From contig JANSWZ010000002.1 of the NCBI GenBank assembly GCA_024743215.1, positions 558,001-622,000 of the forward strand: a DNA stretch of 64,000 bases, read 5' to 3'. Both the position numbers and the translations under genes were made by a program. The notes beneath the pieces were generated by a model. It saw only the letters and a program-made list of their open reading frames with translations, was not told where the DNA came from and ran no database searches. Numbering within the stretch: the first letter of the stretch is position 1; each line of letters opens with the position of its first letter. This document shows, piece by piece, positions 54,862-64,000 of this stretch. This DNA is from Alphaproteobacteria bacterium. Lineage in GTDB: Bacteria > Pseudomonadota > Alphaproteobacteria > Rhizobiales > GCA-2746425.

Positions 54862-54887
54862 GTTCATCTGCAAAAGATTGAGCTTTT

Positions 54888-56462
54888 ATGTCTGAGACCA
54901 ACAGCAGCGCTGCAACCGCTCCATCACCCACATCACCGCGTGCAATCGAACTGATCGGAATCAATAAACGTTTCGGACCTGTTCATGCCAACAAGGACAT
55001 TAATCTGTCTGTCGGGCAAGGTTCCATCCACGGCATTATTGGTGAGAATGGTGCGGGCAAATCGACTTTGATGTCGATTATCTACGGATTTTATCAGGCC
55101 GATTCAGGTGAAATTCGGATCAAGGGCCAACCCATCACCATCAAAGACAGCCAGGCAGCGATTTCCGCCGGTATTGGCATGGTGCATCAGCATTTCATGC
55201 TGGTGGAAAACTTCTCAGTTCTGGAAAATATTATTCTGGGGGCCGAGGGCGGCGCGGTCCTTGCCGGAGCTCTGGCCAAAGCGCGCAAGGATCTGAAACA
55301 TCTGGAAGAAGAGTATCAGCTGGACGTTGATCCAGATGCCATTATTGAAGACCTGCCTGTTGGCCTTCAACAACGCGTTGAAATTCTGAAGGCGCTTTAT
55401 CGCGGCGCTGACATTCTAATTCTTGATGAACCGACCGGCGTGCTGACCCCCGCAGAGGCTGATCACCTGTTCCGCATTCTTGAGCAATTGAAGGCGCAAG
55501 GCAAAACCATCATTCTGATTACCCACAAATTGCGCGAAATCATGGCGATTACCGACACGGTGTCTGTCATGCGCCGCGGCGAAATGGTGGCCACCGTCAC
55601 AACGGCAGAGACCAGTCTGGCAGAGCTTGCCGAATTGATGGTTGGTCGCAATGTGCTTTTGAATGTTGAAAAGACACCTGCCACACCGGGCGACGTGTTG
55701 CTGGAAGTTGAGGACCTGACGGTTCGCGATGATCGCGGTGTGATTATGGTGGATCAGGTGTCGCTCGATGTCCGTGCAGGCGAAATTGTTGGCATTGCCG
55801 GGGTTGCAGGCAATGGCCAATCTGAATTGCTGGAAGCCATTTCAGGCATCTATCCGGCCCTGAGTGGACGGGTTTTGCTAAAGGGTGAGCCGATCCATGT
55901 CACAGGCGATGCCGACCCGGCACTGTTGCGCGAAAAAGGCATGGCGCATGTTCCCGAAGACCGACACCATATGGGCCTGGTGCTGCCATTTGAAGAAAAT
56001 GAAAATGCCATATTGGGCTATCAGGTGCGCGAACCATTTGTGAAAGGTCCGTTCCTTGATCTTGGTGCCATGCGCAGAGATGCTGCGGAAAAAATTGAAA
56101 AATACGATATTCGTCCGCCCAATCCCAGATTGAAGACCGGAAATTTTTCCGGCGGCAATCAGCAGAAGATCGTTCTGGCCCGTGAAATGGAGCAGAATCC
56201 GGATGTACTGATCATTGGCCAACCAACACGCGGTGTAGACATTGGCGCCATTGAGTTCATCCACAAACGTATTGTGGAAATGCGGGATGCGGGAAAAGCA
56301 ATCCTGTTGGTCTCTGTGGAACTCGATGAAATCAGATCACTGGCTGACCGTGTTCTGGTGATGTTTGCAGGCCGTGTTGTCGGCGAATGTACACCTGACA
56401 CACCGGAAGGTGAAATCGGTATGTTGATGGCGGGCATTGAACGCGCGGAGGCCGCAGAATGA
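54888..56462 (+). CDS. Nucleoside ABC transporter ATP-binding protein (two ABC domains)
   Basis: A 524-residue ATPase with two tandem ABC domains, as in carbohydrate/nucleoside CUT2-type importers. The first has GENGAGKSTLMSIIYGF near 49, the LPVGLQQRVEILKALYRGADILILDEPTGVLTP signature and Walker B. The second has a degenerate Walker A (GVAGNGQSELLEAIS) and signature SGGNQQKIVLAREMEQNPDVLIIGQPTRG, with Gln replacing the usual acidic residue after Walker B. This asymmetry is normal for the family. It overlaps the first permease gene by ATGA. Confidence 0.93.
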   Translation: MSETNSSAATAPSPTSPRAIELIGINKRFGPVHANKDINLSVGQGSIHGIIGENGAGKSTLMSIIYGFYQADSGEIRIKGQPITIKDSQAAISAGIGMVHQHFMLVENFSVLENIILGAEGGAVLAGALAKARKDLKHLEEEYQLDVDPDAIIEDLPVGLQQRVEILKALYRGADILILDEPTGVLTPAEADHLFRILEQLKAQGKTIILITHKLREIMAITDTVSVMRRGEMVATVTTAETSLAELAELMVGRNVLLNVEKTPATPGDVLLEVEDLTVRDDRGVIMVDQVSLDVRAGEIVGIAGVAGNGQSELLEAISGIYPALSGRVLLKGEPIHVTGDADPALLREKGMAHVPEDRHHMGLVLPFEENENAILGYQVREPFVKGPFLDLGAMRRDAAEKIEKYDIRPPNPRLKTGNFSGGNQQKIVLAREMEQNPDVLIIGQPTRGVDIGAIEFIHKRIVEMRDAGKAILLVSVELDEIRSLADRVLVMFAGRVVGECTPDTPEGEIGMLMAGIERAEAAE

Positions 56463-57556
56463 AAAATGAATTACCGCGCTGGGTGGATATGGGGCTGATC
56501 CCATTGCTCAATGTTACTGCCGCATTTCTTGTGTCCGGACTGGTTGTCCTGTTCATCGGAGAAAATCCGATACTGGCCATTCAGGAAATGATTTTCGGGG
56601 CACTTGGCTACGGCGAAGGCTTTGGTTTTACGCTCTACTACACCACCAACTTCATCTTTACCGGCCTTGCCGTTGCCGTGGCTTTTCATGCAGGCCTCTT
56701 CAACATTGGCGGCGAAGGTCAGGCCTATATTGCGGGCCTCGGGGTTGCCTTGGTGTGCCTGTCATTGGGAGCAACTTTCCCCTGGTGGCTGACATTTCCG
56801 GTTGCGATTGTGGGCGCAGGCGTGTTTGGAGCAGCCTGGGCGCTGATACCTGCCTGGCTTCAGGCCAAACGCGGCAGCCACATCGTCATTACCACCATCA
56901 TGTTCAATTTCATTGCGGCCTCGTTGATGGTTTATCTGTTAGTGAATGTGCTGAAGGTTCCTGGCTCCATGGAGCCAGCGACCGCGCGGTTTGCGGCAGG
57001 CGGCACCCTGCCCTACCTGCGTGATATGATCCCGGCCTTTGGTTTCTCACCCGCCAATGTTTCCATCTTCTGGGCACTGGCCTGCTGCGTATTTGTGTAT
57101 ATCCTGATCTGGCGCACACGGCTGGGCTACGAAATGCGCACATTCGGCTTCAGCCAATCAGCCGCTGTCTACGCCGGCATTTCCCCAACGAAAATCATCG
57201 TGGTGACCATGATGATTTCCGGTGCCCTGGCAGGCATGATGGCGCTTAATGAAGTAATGGGGCAAGCCCAGAAACTTCAGGACAATTTCGTTGCCGGCTA
57301 TGGTTTTGTCGGCATTGCGGTTGCGTTGATGGGACGGTCCCATCCGGTTGGCATTGTATTGGCAGCTCTGCTGTTCGGCATTCTCTATCAGGGTGGCGCT
57401 GAACTGGCCTTCGCCATGCCAGCCATTTCACGGGACATGATCGTCGTCATACAGGGACTGGTAATCCTGTTTGCTGGTGCGCTGGAGCATATGTTCCGGC
57501 CCAGCCTGATAAAACTGTTCTCACGGCGCGAACCAGCGCTTGCACCGGCTGAATAG
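56459..57556 (+). CDS. Nucleoside ABC transporter permease 1
   Basis: A 365-residue inner-membrane permease of the BPD_transp_2 family with about ten helices. Family segments are AVAFHAGLFNIGGEGQAYIAGLG and ISGALAGMMALNEVMG. It forms the channel with the following permease. Spacing to it is nine bases. Confidence 0.92.
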   Translation: MKNELPRWVDMGLIPLLNVTAAFLVSGLVVLFIGENPILAIQEMIFGALGYGEGFGFTLYYTTNFIFTGLAVAVAFHAGLFNIGGEGQAYIAGLGVALVCLSLGATFPWWLTFPVAIVGAGVFGAAWALIPAWLQAKRGSHIVITTIMFNFIAASLMVYLLVNVLKVPGSMEPATARFAAGGTLPYLRDMIPAFGFSPANVSIFWALACCVFVYILIWRTRLGYEMRTFGFSQSAAVYAGISPTKIIVVTMMISGALAGMMALNEVMGQAQKLQDNFVAGYGFVGIAVALMGRSHPVGIVLAALLFGILYQGGAELAFAMPAISRDMIVVIQGLVILFAGALEHMFRPSLIKLFSRREPALAPAE

Positions 57557-57565
57557 GGGGCTGTT

Positions 57566-58540
57566 ATGGAAGACTTTCTCATCAAGCTGCCTTTGTTGCT
57601 GGACTCCATGATCCGGCTCAGCGTGCCCTTGTTGTTTGCCGCCCTTGCCGGGCTTTTCTCGGAACGGTCGGGAATCTTTGACATCAGTCTGGAAGGCAAA
57701 ATGCTCGGCGCGGCCTTTGCCGCGGCAGCTGCAGCAGCTGTCATGGATTCCGCACTGGCGGGTTTGCTGGCCGGCATACTGGTCTCGGTTGCCCTGGCGC
57801 TGGTCCATGGCTTTGCATCCATCACCCAGCGCGGCAATCAGATCGTGTCCGGGGTGGCGATTAATTTCGTGGCGCTTGGCCTTACGGTTTTACTGGGGCA
57901 AGCCTGGTTTTCACAAGGCGGCCGCACGCCGCAACTCAGCCCCGATGGCCGATTTGGCGAATTGACCCTTCCCTTTGCCGACCAATTGGCAGATGTGCCA
58001 TTCCTGGGCCCGCTCTATGAAGGTATCATTTCCGGTCACAATATTCTGGTTTATGCTGCGTTTTTGATGGTTCCCCTATCCTGGTGGGTGTTGTTCCGCA
58101 CCCGGTTTGGCCTGCGCCTGCGGGCGGTTGGTGAAAACCCGGCAGCGGTGGACACAGCAGGCGTTTCGGTGATTTGGCTGCGCTACCGTGCAGTAATCGT
58201 CTGTGGTTTGCTGTGCGGGTTTGCCGGCGCCTATTTGTCCATTGCACAGGCCTCGGGCTTTACGAAAGACATGACAGCAGGCCGTGGTTTTATTGCGCTG
58301 GCAGCGCTGATTTTTGCCAAGTGGAAGCCTGTCCCGGTCATGATGGCATGCCTGTTGTTCGGCCTGTTACAAGCCATTCCGATCCAGTATCCACAAATTT
58401 CGCTTCCGGGCATTGGTATTGTTCCAGGTCAAGTCATGCAGGCTTTGCCTTATGTACTAACTGTGGTGCTGCTGGCTGGCTTTATCGGCAAGGCGATACC
58501 GCCGAAAGCCGGAGGCGTGCCATACGTCAAGGAACGGTGA
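57566..58540 (+). CDS. Nucleoside ABC transporter permease 2
   Basis: A 324-residue membrane permease of the same family, with LFSERSGIFDISLEGKMLGAAF and VVCGLLCGFAGAYLSIAQ. It ends in a short basic tail. The next gene, cdd, follows by three bases. Confidence 0.92.
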   Translation: MEDFLIKLPLLLDSMIRLSVPLLFAALAGLFSERSGIFDISLEGKMLGAAFAAAAAAAVMDSALAGLLAGILVSVALALVHGFASITQRGNQIVSGVAINFVALGLTVLLGQAWFSQGGRTPQLSPDGRFGELTLPFADQLADVPFLGPLYEGIISGHNILVYAAFLMVPLSWWVLFRTRFGLRLRAVGENPAAVDTAGVSVIWLRYRAVIVCGLLCGFAGAYLSIAQASGFTKDMTAGRGFIALAALIFAKWKPVPVMMACLLFGLLQAIPIQYPQISLPGIGIVPGQVMQALPYVLTVVLLAGFIGKAIPPKAGGVPYVKER

Positions 58541-58543
58541 ACC

Positions 58544-58933
58544 ATGTCTCAGGATTTGTTTGAAGCAGCGCTGGCGGCTCGAGCCATGGCCTATGCGCCC
58601 GCCTCAAAATTTCTGGTCGGCGCAGCTATCCGTGGAAAAAACGGGAAGATCTACGCCGGCTGCAATATTGAAAATGCATCCTATCCCGAAGGCTGGTGCG
58701 CAGAAACCTCTGCCATTTCCCATATGATCATGGATGGAGAGCAAAGCCTGACAGAAGTGTGCGTCGTCGGCAGCGATGATGTGTTTTGCACACCTTGCGG
58801 AGGATGCCGCCAAAGACTGAACGAGTTTGGGTCCGAGCAGGTGCCAATACACGTGGCCAAAGACAGCGGTATTGTCGACACATTATTGCTGGGCGATTTG
58901 TTACCCAACGCTTTCAGATTGGACCGAGCATGA
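58544..58933 (+). CDS. cdd: Cytidine deaminase
   Basis: A 129-residue enzyme converting (deoxy)cytidine to (deoxy)uridine. The zinc motif is GWCAETSAI (Cys-Ala-Glu instead of His-Ala-Glu, the tetrameric type) and PCGGCRQRL with the two other Cys. The start lies three bases after the permease gene; the stop overlaps the phosphorylase gene by ATGA. Confidence 0.95.
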   Translation: MSQDLFEAALAARAMAYAPASKFLVGAAIRGKNGKIYAGCNIENASYPEGWCAETSAISHMIMDGEQSLTEVCVVGSDDVFCTPCGGCRQRLNEFGSEQVPIHVAKDSGIVDTLLLGDLLPNAFRLDRA

Positions 58934-59763
58934 GTGATACATTCGATCTTGCAAGTGCTGAGGCTGAGGACGCATTAAGACTGGTGCGGCAAGCCACCGG
59001 ACGACGCTTTTCCGCCGGGCTTATTCTGGGATCAGGCCTTGGCGCTCTGGCCGATATGGTGGAGAACCGAATTGAAATTCCATTCACCGATCTGCCCAGA
59101 TTCCCAGCCTCTGGCGTTTCGGGCCATGCAGGCACTTTGATCGCGGGCGATCTGTCGGGCTTGCCGGTGGTGCTTTATTCCGGGCGGTCGCATTTTTACG
59201 AACAGGAAGATGCCTCGGTCATGCGCCGCCCGATTGCCCTGATGAAAGCTTTGGGTTGCGAAACACTGGTGCTGACCAATTCGGCTGGATCGCTGCATCC
59301 GGACATGGGCCCCGGTTCAGCCATGCTGATCACCGACCATATTAATTTCTCCGGGTCTAATCCGTTGTTTCGGGAACCGACTGACCGGCGTTTTGTGGGT
59401 CTGACGGAAGCCTATGACAAAAACCTGCGTGACCTGTTTGAAGAAATCGCCAAACGCGAGGCCATTACATTGCACGGAGGGGTGTATATGTGGTTTTCCG
59501 GGCCATCATTTGAGACACCTGCGGAAATCAACATGGCGCGCATTGTCGGAGCAGACGCTGTTGGCATGTCCACCGTACCAGAAACCATTCTGGCCCGATT
59601 TTTCGATATGCGTGTGGTGGCGCTGTCTGCTATCACCAACCTTGCTGCCGGTATGACCGGTCAGGAACTGTCCCATGACGAAACCAAAGAGAACGCACCC
59701 AAGGCGGCAGACAAGCTGAAAAAGCTGATTGCCGGTGTGTTGGAGGAACTTGCGAAAACATGA
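58930..59763 (+). CDS. punA: Purine nucleoside phosphorylase (trimeric type)
   Basis: A 277-residue phosphorylase that splits purine (deoxy)nucleosides with phosphate. Motifs: ILGSGLGALAD at 31-41, VLYSGRSHFYE, LTNSAGSL and YMWFSGPSFETPAEINMARIVGADAVGMSTVPE. The start at 58930 is used because of the ATGA overlap and family length; an earlier frame covers cdd only. It overlaps deoC by 4 bases. Confidence 0.94.
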   Translation: MSDTFDLASAEAEDALRLVRQATGRRFSAGLILGSGLGALADMVENRIEIPFTDLPRFPASGVSGHAGTLIAGDLSGLPVVLYSGRSHFYEQEDASVMRRPIALMKALGCETLVLTNSAGSLHPDMGPGSAMLITDHINFSGSNPLFREPTDRRFVGLTEAYDKNLRDLFEEIAKREAITLHGGVYMWFSGPSFETPAEINMARIVGADAVGMSTVPETILARFFDMRVVALSAITNLAAGMTGQELSHDETKENAPKAADKLKKLIAGVLEELAKT

Positions 59764-60515
59764 GCGATACCGATTTGCTAAAGGGCCTGATTGGCTGCCT
59801 TGATCTGACAAATCTCAACGATGATTGCGACTCAGCTGCGATTGCTGCGCTGTGCGCCAAAGCACAAACGCCGCATGGCAATGTGGCTGCCGTCTGCATC
59901 TGGCCTCGCTTTGTGGCAGAAGCGAAAGATCTGTTGAGCGGCACAGGCATCAAAGTCGTGACCGTGGTGAATTTTCCCGATGGCGGTGAAGACACACTGG
60001 CCGTGGAAGCCGATACCCGGCAGGCGCTGGCCGATGGTGCCGACGAGATTGATCTCGTCATGGCGTATAAGGCTTTGGCGGAAGGTCGGCCCGGATTTGC
60101 AGAAACACAGATTGTGCGCATCAAACGCATTTGCGGCGATGCGGTGCTGAAAGTCATTCTGGAAACAGGTGCATTGCAGGACGCTGAGACCATTCGCAAA
60201 GCTGCCGATGTCGCTCTGGCCGCAGGCGCTGATTTCCTGAAAACCTCAACTGGTAAAGTCGCCACCAACGCCACTTTGGAAGCCGCAGAAATTCTCCTGA
60301 CAGCGATTGCCGAAACGGACAATACAATTGGCTTCAAACCTGCAGGCGGAATTAAGACATCATCCGATGCTGTTGCCTATTTTGATGTAGCGAAACGCAT
60401 CAGGGGTGACGCGGCTCCAAACCCGGCTCTGTTCCGTCTTGGTGCCAGCAGTGTTCTGGATGCGATGATCGCTTCTATTGAGGGGCGCGAGGAAACAAAA
60501 GGCGCAGGCTATTGA
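59760..60515 (+). CDS. deoC: Deoxyribose-phosphate aldolase
   Basis: A 251-residue aldolase that splits 2-deoxyribose-5-phosphate into glyceraldehyde-3-phosphate and acetaldehyde. Seen are [30 protein letters not shown] with the catalytic-region Glu, FLKTSTGK with the Schiff-base Lys, and [10 protein letters not shown]. The stop overlaps the TTG start of deoA. Confidence 0.95.
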   Translation: MSDTDLLKGLIGCLDLTNLNDDCDSAAIAALCAKAQTPHGNVAAVCIWPRFVAEAKDLLSGTGIKVVTVVNFPDGGEDTLAVEADTRQALADGADEIDLVMAYKALAEGRPGFAETQIVRIKRICGDAVLKVILETGALQDAETIRKAADVALAAGADFLKTSTGKVATNATLEAAEILLTAIAETDNTIGFKPAGGIKTSSDAVAYFDVAKRIRGDAAPNPALFRLGASSVLDAMIASIEGREETKGAGY

Positions 60516-61858
60516 GCTATCTTCCACAGGAACTCATCCGCAAAAAGCGCGACGGAAAAGCACTCGATCCGGACGAGATCAAATTTCTGATCAAGGGACT
60601 GGCCGACGAAAGCGTCAAGGCTGAGCAGATTTCCGCTTTTGCCATGGCCGTGTTCTTCAATGATATGACCATGGTTGAACGCGTTGCGCTGACCCAAGCC
60701 ATGCGCGACAGCGGCGATGTGCTGAACTGGTCAGACTTGCCGGGTCCGGCGCTGGACAAACACTCCTCTGGCGGCGTGGGAGATAATGTCTCGCTGATGC
60801 TGGCACCGTTGATTGCCGCTTGTGGCGGCTTCGTTCCGATGATTTCCGGTCGGGGCCTTGGCCATACCGGTGGCACCTTGGACAAGTTTGATGCCATTCC
60901 AGGTTATCAGACCAGCCCGGACAATGCCCTGTTCCGCAAGACCGTATTGGAAGTTGGCTGCGCCATAATAGGCCAGACGGCGAATCTCGCTCCAGCTGAC
61001 AAGACCATCTATGGCATTCGCGATGTGACTGCGACTGTGGAATCGGAAGCCATGATCACCGCTTCCATTCTGTCAAAGAAGCTGGCGGCAGGTCTCTCTG
61101 CCCTTGTGCTGGATGTGAAATGTGGAAACGGGGCCTTCATGGCCACCGAAGAAGAAGCCCTTGGTCTGGCGAATTCCCTTGGCTCTGTGGCCAATGGCGC
61201 GGGCATGCCGACCCTGGCGCTGGTCACTGATATGAACCAGCCGCTGGCCGATGCCGCGGGCAATGCAGTTGAAGTTCAAAATGCTGTGGATTTCCTGACC
61301 CGTGCCCGTGTCATGCCCCGATTGGAAGAAGTGGTCCTGTCCCTGTGTGCAGAAATGCTGGTGCTTGGTAATCTGTATAGTGGCCTTGATGCTGCACGCG
61401 CTGCGCTGCAGACAGTTTGGGAAAGCGGAAAGGCTGCGGAGCAGTTTGACCGCATGGTTGCCGCTTTGGGTGGTCCAACCGACTTTATTGACAATGCCAG
61501 CAGGCATCTGCCGGTGGCGCCAATCATCATGGATGTGTTTGCGGCAAATGCCGGGACTATCCATGAAATTCAGACCCGTAATGTGGGCGTTGCCGTCATT
61601 GGACTTGGTGGCGGACGGACCACGCCTGAAGATCAATTGAATTATTCGGTCGGCTTTTCTGATCTGGCCAGCATCGGTGATACCGTCGATAATGAGACGC
61701 CGATTGGCCGTGTCCATGCCGCCACACAGGCCAGCGCAGATGCAGCGGCAGTTGCCCTGCAGACCTGTTATGCCACAGGAGAGAGTGCGCCCCAGAAACA
61801 TGTGATCCTGCACCGTCTTGCACCTGATGATTTTACCAAAACGCTGGGATCTTCCTGA
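60512..61858 (+). CDS. deoA: Thymidine phosphorylase
   Basis: A 448-residue phosphorylase for thymidine and deoxyuridine. Signatures include [50 protein letters not shown] and [10 protein letters not shown]. The start codon is TTG at 60512, overlapping the deoC stop by 4 bases (TTGA), so translational coupling is likely. Length fits. The deoB ATG shares one base with its stop. Confidence 0.95.
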   Translation: MSYLPQELIRKKRDGKALDPDEIKFLIKGLADESVKAEQISAFAMAVFFNDMTMVERVALTQAMRDSGDVLNWSDLPGPALDKHSSGGVGDNVSLMLAPLIAACGGFVPMISGRGLGHTGGTLDKFDAIPGYQTSPDNALFRKTVLEVGCAIIGQTANLAPADKTIYGIRDVTATVESEAMITASILSKKLAAGLSALVLDVKCGNGAFMATEEEALGLANSLGSVANGAGMPTLALVTDMNQPLADAAGNAVEVQNAVDFLTRARVMPRLEEVVLSLCAEMLVLGNLYSGLDAARAALQTVWESGKAAEQFDRMVAALGGPTDFIDNASRHLPVAPIIMDVFAANAGTIHEIQTRNVGVAVIGLGGGRTTPEDQLNYSVGFSDLASIGDTVDNETPIGRVHAATQASADAAAVALQTCYATGESAPQKHVILHRLAPDDFTKTLGSS

Positions 61859-63078
61859 TGGTGCGGGCATTTTTATTGATCATGGACAGTTTTGGCATTG
61901 GCGGCGCGCCGGATGCTGCCATCTTTGGCGATGAAGGATCCAACACGCTTGGACATATTGCCCAGGAATGTGCCTCTGGCGGCGGTGATCGCGCCGGTCT
62001 GCGTAAAGGCCCATTGTCATTGCCAGTTCTGGACAGGCTGGGATTGGGCGCGGCAGCAGAACTTTCTGATGGGCCGCGCCCTGCCGGGCTGAATTACTCC
62101 GGCGCAGTCAAAAATGCGTGGGGCGTAGGTCGTGAAATTTCGAATGGCAAGGACACACCGTCTGGCCATTGGGAAATTGCCGGATTGCCAGTGCCATTTG
62201 ACTGGGGCTATTTCCCTGAAACCGAACCCTGCTTTCCAGATGAGTTGATTGCTCAAATTGTTGAGAAAGCCGGCCTGCCCGGGATATTGGGCAACAAGCA
62301 CGCGTCCGGAACCGTCATCATCGAAGAATTGGGCGCAGAACACATCGCCAGCGGAAAACCGATCTTCTACACATCGGCGGATTCGGTGATGCAGATCGCA
62401 GCTCATGAAACCCATTTCGGTCTGGAACGGCTTTACGAGCTTTGTGAAATTGCGCGTGAGCTGACATTCGACATGATGATTGGCCGGGTCATTGCGCGGC
62501 CATTTATTGGCGAGAATGCAAAAGACTTCAAACGCACTGGCAACCGACACGACTACGCAATCGAACCGACACAGGATACGGTTCTGGACCGGCTGAAGGC
62601 GGCAGGCCGACAAGTTATTGCAGTTGGCAAGATATCAGACATTTTTGCCGCCAAGGGCATTACAAAATCCATCAAGGCCAGCGGCAATCCCGCGCTTTTC
62701 GATGCCATGATGGAAGCCGAGACACTGGCCGGTGACGGTGATCTGGTGTTTGTGAATTTTGTCGATTTCGACATGTTGTTCGGACACCGCCGTGATGTGC
62801 CAGGTTATGCTGCGGCATTGGAAGCCTTTGACGCCATGTTGCCGCGCTTTATCAACCAGATGAAGGATGGTGATCTGGCCATCATTACGGCTGATCATGG
62901 CTGTGATCCAACCTGGGTTGGTACTGACCACACACGCGAACAGGTCCCGATACTGGCCTTCGGACCAGGCATCGGCGCACAGGAAATTGGTGTGCGGCCA
63001 AGCTTTTCCGATATCGGGGAAACCATTGCAGCACACCTTGGCATCGCACCCGGTCAACATGGATCAAATTTTCTGTAG
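61858..63078 (+). CDS. deoB: Phosphopentomutase
   Basis: A 406-residue mutase that converts (deoxy)ribose-1-phosphate to the 5-phosphate with two Mn2+. Metal-site motifs: [14 protein letters not shown] near the N-terminus with the catalytic-type Asp, [13 protein letters not shown] in the middle with the phospho-accepting Thr, and [14 protein letters not shown] and [21 protein letters not shown]. The order matches the alkaline phosphatase superfamily. It ends the nucleoside operon. Confidence 0.95.
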   Translation: MVRAFLLIMDSFGIGGAPDAAIFGDEGSNTLGHIAQECASGGGDRAGLRKGPLSLPVLDRLGLGAAAELSDGPRPAGLNYSGAVKNAWGVGREISNGKDTPSGHWEIAGLPVPFDWGYFPETEPCFPDELIAQIVEKAGLPGILGNKHASGTVIIEELGAEHIASGKPIFYTSADSVMQIAAHETHFGLERLYELCEIARELTFDMMIGRVIARPFIGENAKDFKRTGNRHDYAIEPTQDTVLDRLKAAGRQVIAVGKISDIFAAKGITKSIKASGNPALFDAMMEAETLAGDGDLVFVNFVDFDMLFGHRRDVPGYAAALEAFDAMLPRFINQMKDGDLAIITADHGCDPTWVGTDHTREQVPILAFGPGIGAQEIGVRPSFSDIGETIAAHLGIAPGQHGSNFL

Positions 63079-63141
63079 AGCCCCAGAGACCGCCGGGTCA
63101 GATAATGGGTTTGCATGGCCAACAGAATTGCAAATCACCCC

Positions 63142-63170
63142 TTGCCCTTCCTGGTACACCCCGTTATAAG
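63142..63170 (+). promoter_or_regulatory. Candidate promoter of rpmI-rplT
   Basis: TTGCCC (63142-63147) and TATAAG (63165-63170) stand 17 bases apart. The predicted start lies about 130 bases before rpmI, leaving a long leader that could carry ribosomal-protein feedback control. Confidence 0.5.
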
Positions 63171-63305
63171 CTGCGGCTTCATTGGACTGGCCGGCAGGGC
63201 ATGCCGAGTCCGTTCAAAAATGCTCAAGCCCACATATTGATTGGCCAAAATGCGTTTCGCGCAACAGACCAGTCCGGGCTTACAAGACAAATTAAGGAGA
63301 GCAAA

Positions 63306-63503
63306 ATGCCCAAGATGAAGACCAAATCGGGTGCGAAAAAGCGCTTCAAGGTCACTTCGAGTGGAAAGATCAAGGTTGCGCAGGCCGGCAAACGCCATGG
63401 CATGATTAAACGCAGCAAAAAATTCATCCGTCAGGCGCGGGGCACCACGGTGCTGTGTGCTCAGGATGCACGTATCGTGAAGAAGTTCCTTCCTTACGCC
63501 TAA
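63306..63503 (+). CDS. rpmI: 50S ribosomal protein L35
   Basis: A 65-residue basic protein with the L35 pattern [17 protein letters not shown] at the start and a Lys/Arg-rich C-terminus ending KKFLPYA. AAGGAG stands before the ATG at 63306. It is followed by rplT, as in most bacteria; infC is not upstream here. Confidence 0.97.
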   Translation: MPKMKTKSGAKKRFKVTSSGKIKVAQAGKRHGMIKRSKKFIRQARGTTVLCAQDARIVKKFLPYA

Positions 63504-63528
63504 TTGATCTTTACCGGAGAATACGAAA

Positions 63529-63885
63529 ATGGCCCGAGTTAAACGGGGCGTCACGTCCCACGCCCGACATAAAAAAGTTATCAAAGCTGCAAAAGGCTAT
63601 TATGGCCGCCGCAAAAATACCATCCGCGTTGCCAAGCAGGCCGTGGAGAAGGCAGGCCAATACGCCTATCGTGACCGTAAAACCAGAAAGCGTAACTTCC
63701 GCACTTTGTGGATTCAGCGGATCAATGCTGCCGTACGTGAACATGGCATGACCTATGGTCGATTTATCGACGGCCTCAACAAGGCCGAGATTGCTGTGGA
63801 TCGCAAAGTACTTTCAGACATTGCCATTCATGAGCCTGCTACTTTCAAAGTTCTGGTCGAAAAAGCGCAATCTGCGCTCGCCTAA
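63529..63885 (+). CDS. rplT: 50S ribosomal protein L20
   Basis: A 118-residue basic protein with the L20 family start [19 protein letters not shown] and the [33 protein letters not shown]-type block (residues 30-64, here [19 protein letters not shown]). L20 helps ribosome assembly and in other bacteria represses rpmI-rplT. CCGGAG precedes the ATG. A terminator follows. Confidence 0.97.
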   Translation: MARVKRGVTSHARHKKVIKAAKGYYGRRKNTIRVAKQAVEKAGQYAYRDRKTRKRNFRTLWIQRINAAVREHGMTYGRFIDGLNKAEIAVDRKVLSDIAIHEPATFKVLVEKAQSALA

Positions 63886-63928
63886 ACCAAAGTAGCTGCT
63901 TTCGGCCCGGTTGGGGTCAGATTATGAA

Positions 63929-63957
63929 CCCACGTTGGCGGCGCCAGCGTGGGTTTT
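63929..63957 (+). terminator. Intrinsic terminator after rplT
   Basis: CCCACGTTGGC (63929-63939) pairs with GCCAGCGTGGG (63943-63953) over a 3-base loop, with one G-T pair, followed by TTTTG. Confidence 0.85.
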
Positions 63958-64000
63958 GTCATATTGATGCGCCATTATCTGAATTGAAATTTTAAACACT

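Noticed and set aside
1-64000. CRISPR arrays, insertion sequences, rRNA genes and a replication origin
   Set aside because: No regularly spaced repeats, intact transposase genes, rRNA stretches or clusters of DnaA-like boxes were noticed; only the recombinase remnant at 26861-27076 points to mobile DNA.

Overview
The window looks like chromosomal DNA of a Gram-negative alphaproteobacterium, probably a free-living and possibly marine member of the Hyphomicrobiales or a related order. This is inferred from gene content: several TRAP transporters, a bo3-type quinol oxidase, a PQQ-linked dehydrogenase, a nucleoside ABC importer joined to deo genes, FCD/HutC-type GntR control and MarR-GNAT regulators. 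No rRNA, CRISPR array or intact insertion sequence was seen. There is one tRNA gene, tRNA-Thr(CGT). Genes are densely packed and neighbours often share a 4-base ATGA overlap.

Layout. 1-5.8 kb (minus): a partial DUF475 membrane protein, a C-terminal remnant of a 2-hydroxyacid dehydrogenase, and a peptide-type ABC importer (fused ATPase, two permeases, binding protein) behind a promoter with a GntR-like palindrome. 5.9-10.3 kb: an EamA exporter (minus) and a TAXI-type TRAP system (plus). 10.4-13.4 kb (minus): cardiolipin synthase, an EEP-family phosphodiesterase, a YrhK protein and a MarC protein. 14.0-16.6 kb: a membrane PQQ dehydrogenase with an unusual acidic insert. It converges across a perfect 16-bp hairpin on mscS-cyoABCD (16.7-21.6 kb), followed by mprF. 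25.0-33.6 kb is the accessory part: a small exported protein, a MarR-GNAT regulator with a clear operator, a tyrosine-recombinase remnant, then an apparent operon marR - secreted ricin-like lectin - Tat-exported multicopper oxidase - 36-residue membrane peptide - sulfatase, then a TPR-sulfotransferase and the tRNA. 33.7-41.7 kb: lytic transglycosylase, apaG, ynjBCD-type ABC importer and hrpB. 41.7-49.0 kb: hyuA-hyuB with a TRAP transporter and a GntR regulator. 49-53.6 kb: a membrane alpha/beta hydrolase, a nucleotide-sugar epimerase, glk and mgsA. 53.8-63.1 kb: a nucleoside importer followed by cdd, a purine nucleoside phosphorylase, deoC, deoA and deoB. 63.3-63.9 kb: rpmI-rplT.

How the genes work together. 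The nucleoside block is a complete uptake and breakdown line. Nucleosides are imported, cytidine is deaminated, the glycosidic bond is phosphorolysed, and the pentose phosphate is isomerised and, for deoxyribose, cleaved to glyceraldehyde-3-phosphate and acetaldehyde. The hyu block couples import of an organic acid or cyclic amide to ATP-dependent ring opening. In four of the five importers a GC-rich hairpin with a T-run lies between the binding-protein gene and the next transporter gene, probably favouring surplus binding protein.

The most promising candidate for an undescribed system is the MarR-controlled lectin - copper oxidase - micropeptide - sulfatase cluster at 27.4-31.3 kb. It combines an exported redox enzyme, an exported sulfatase and a secreted carbohydrate-binding-type protein, and lies between a recombinase fragment and a tRNA gene with a sulfotransferase nearby.
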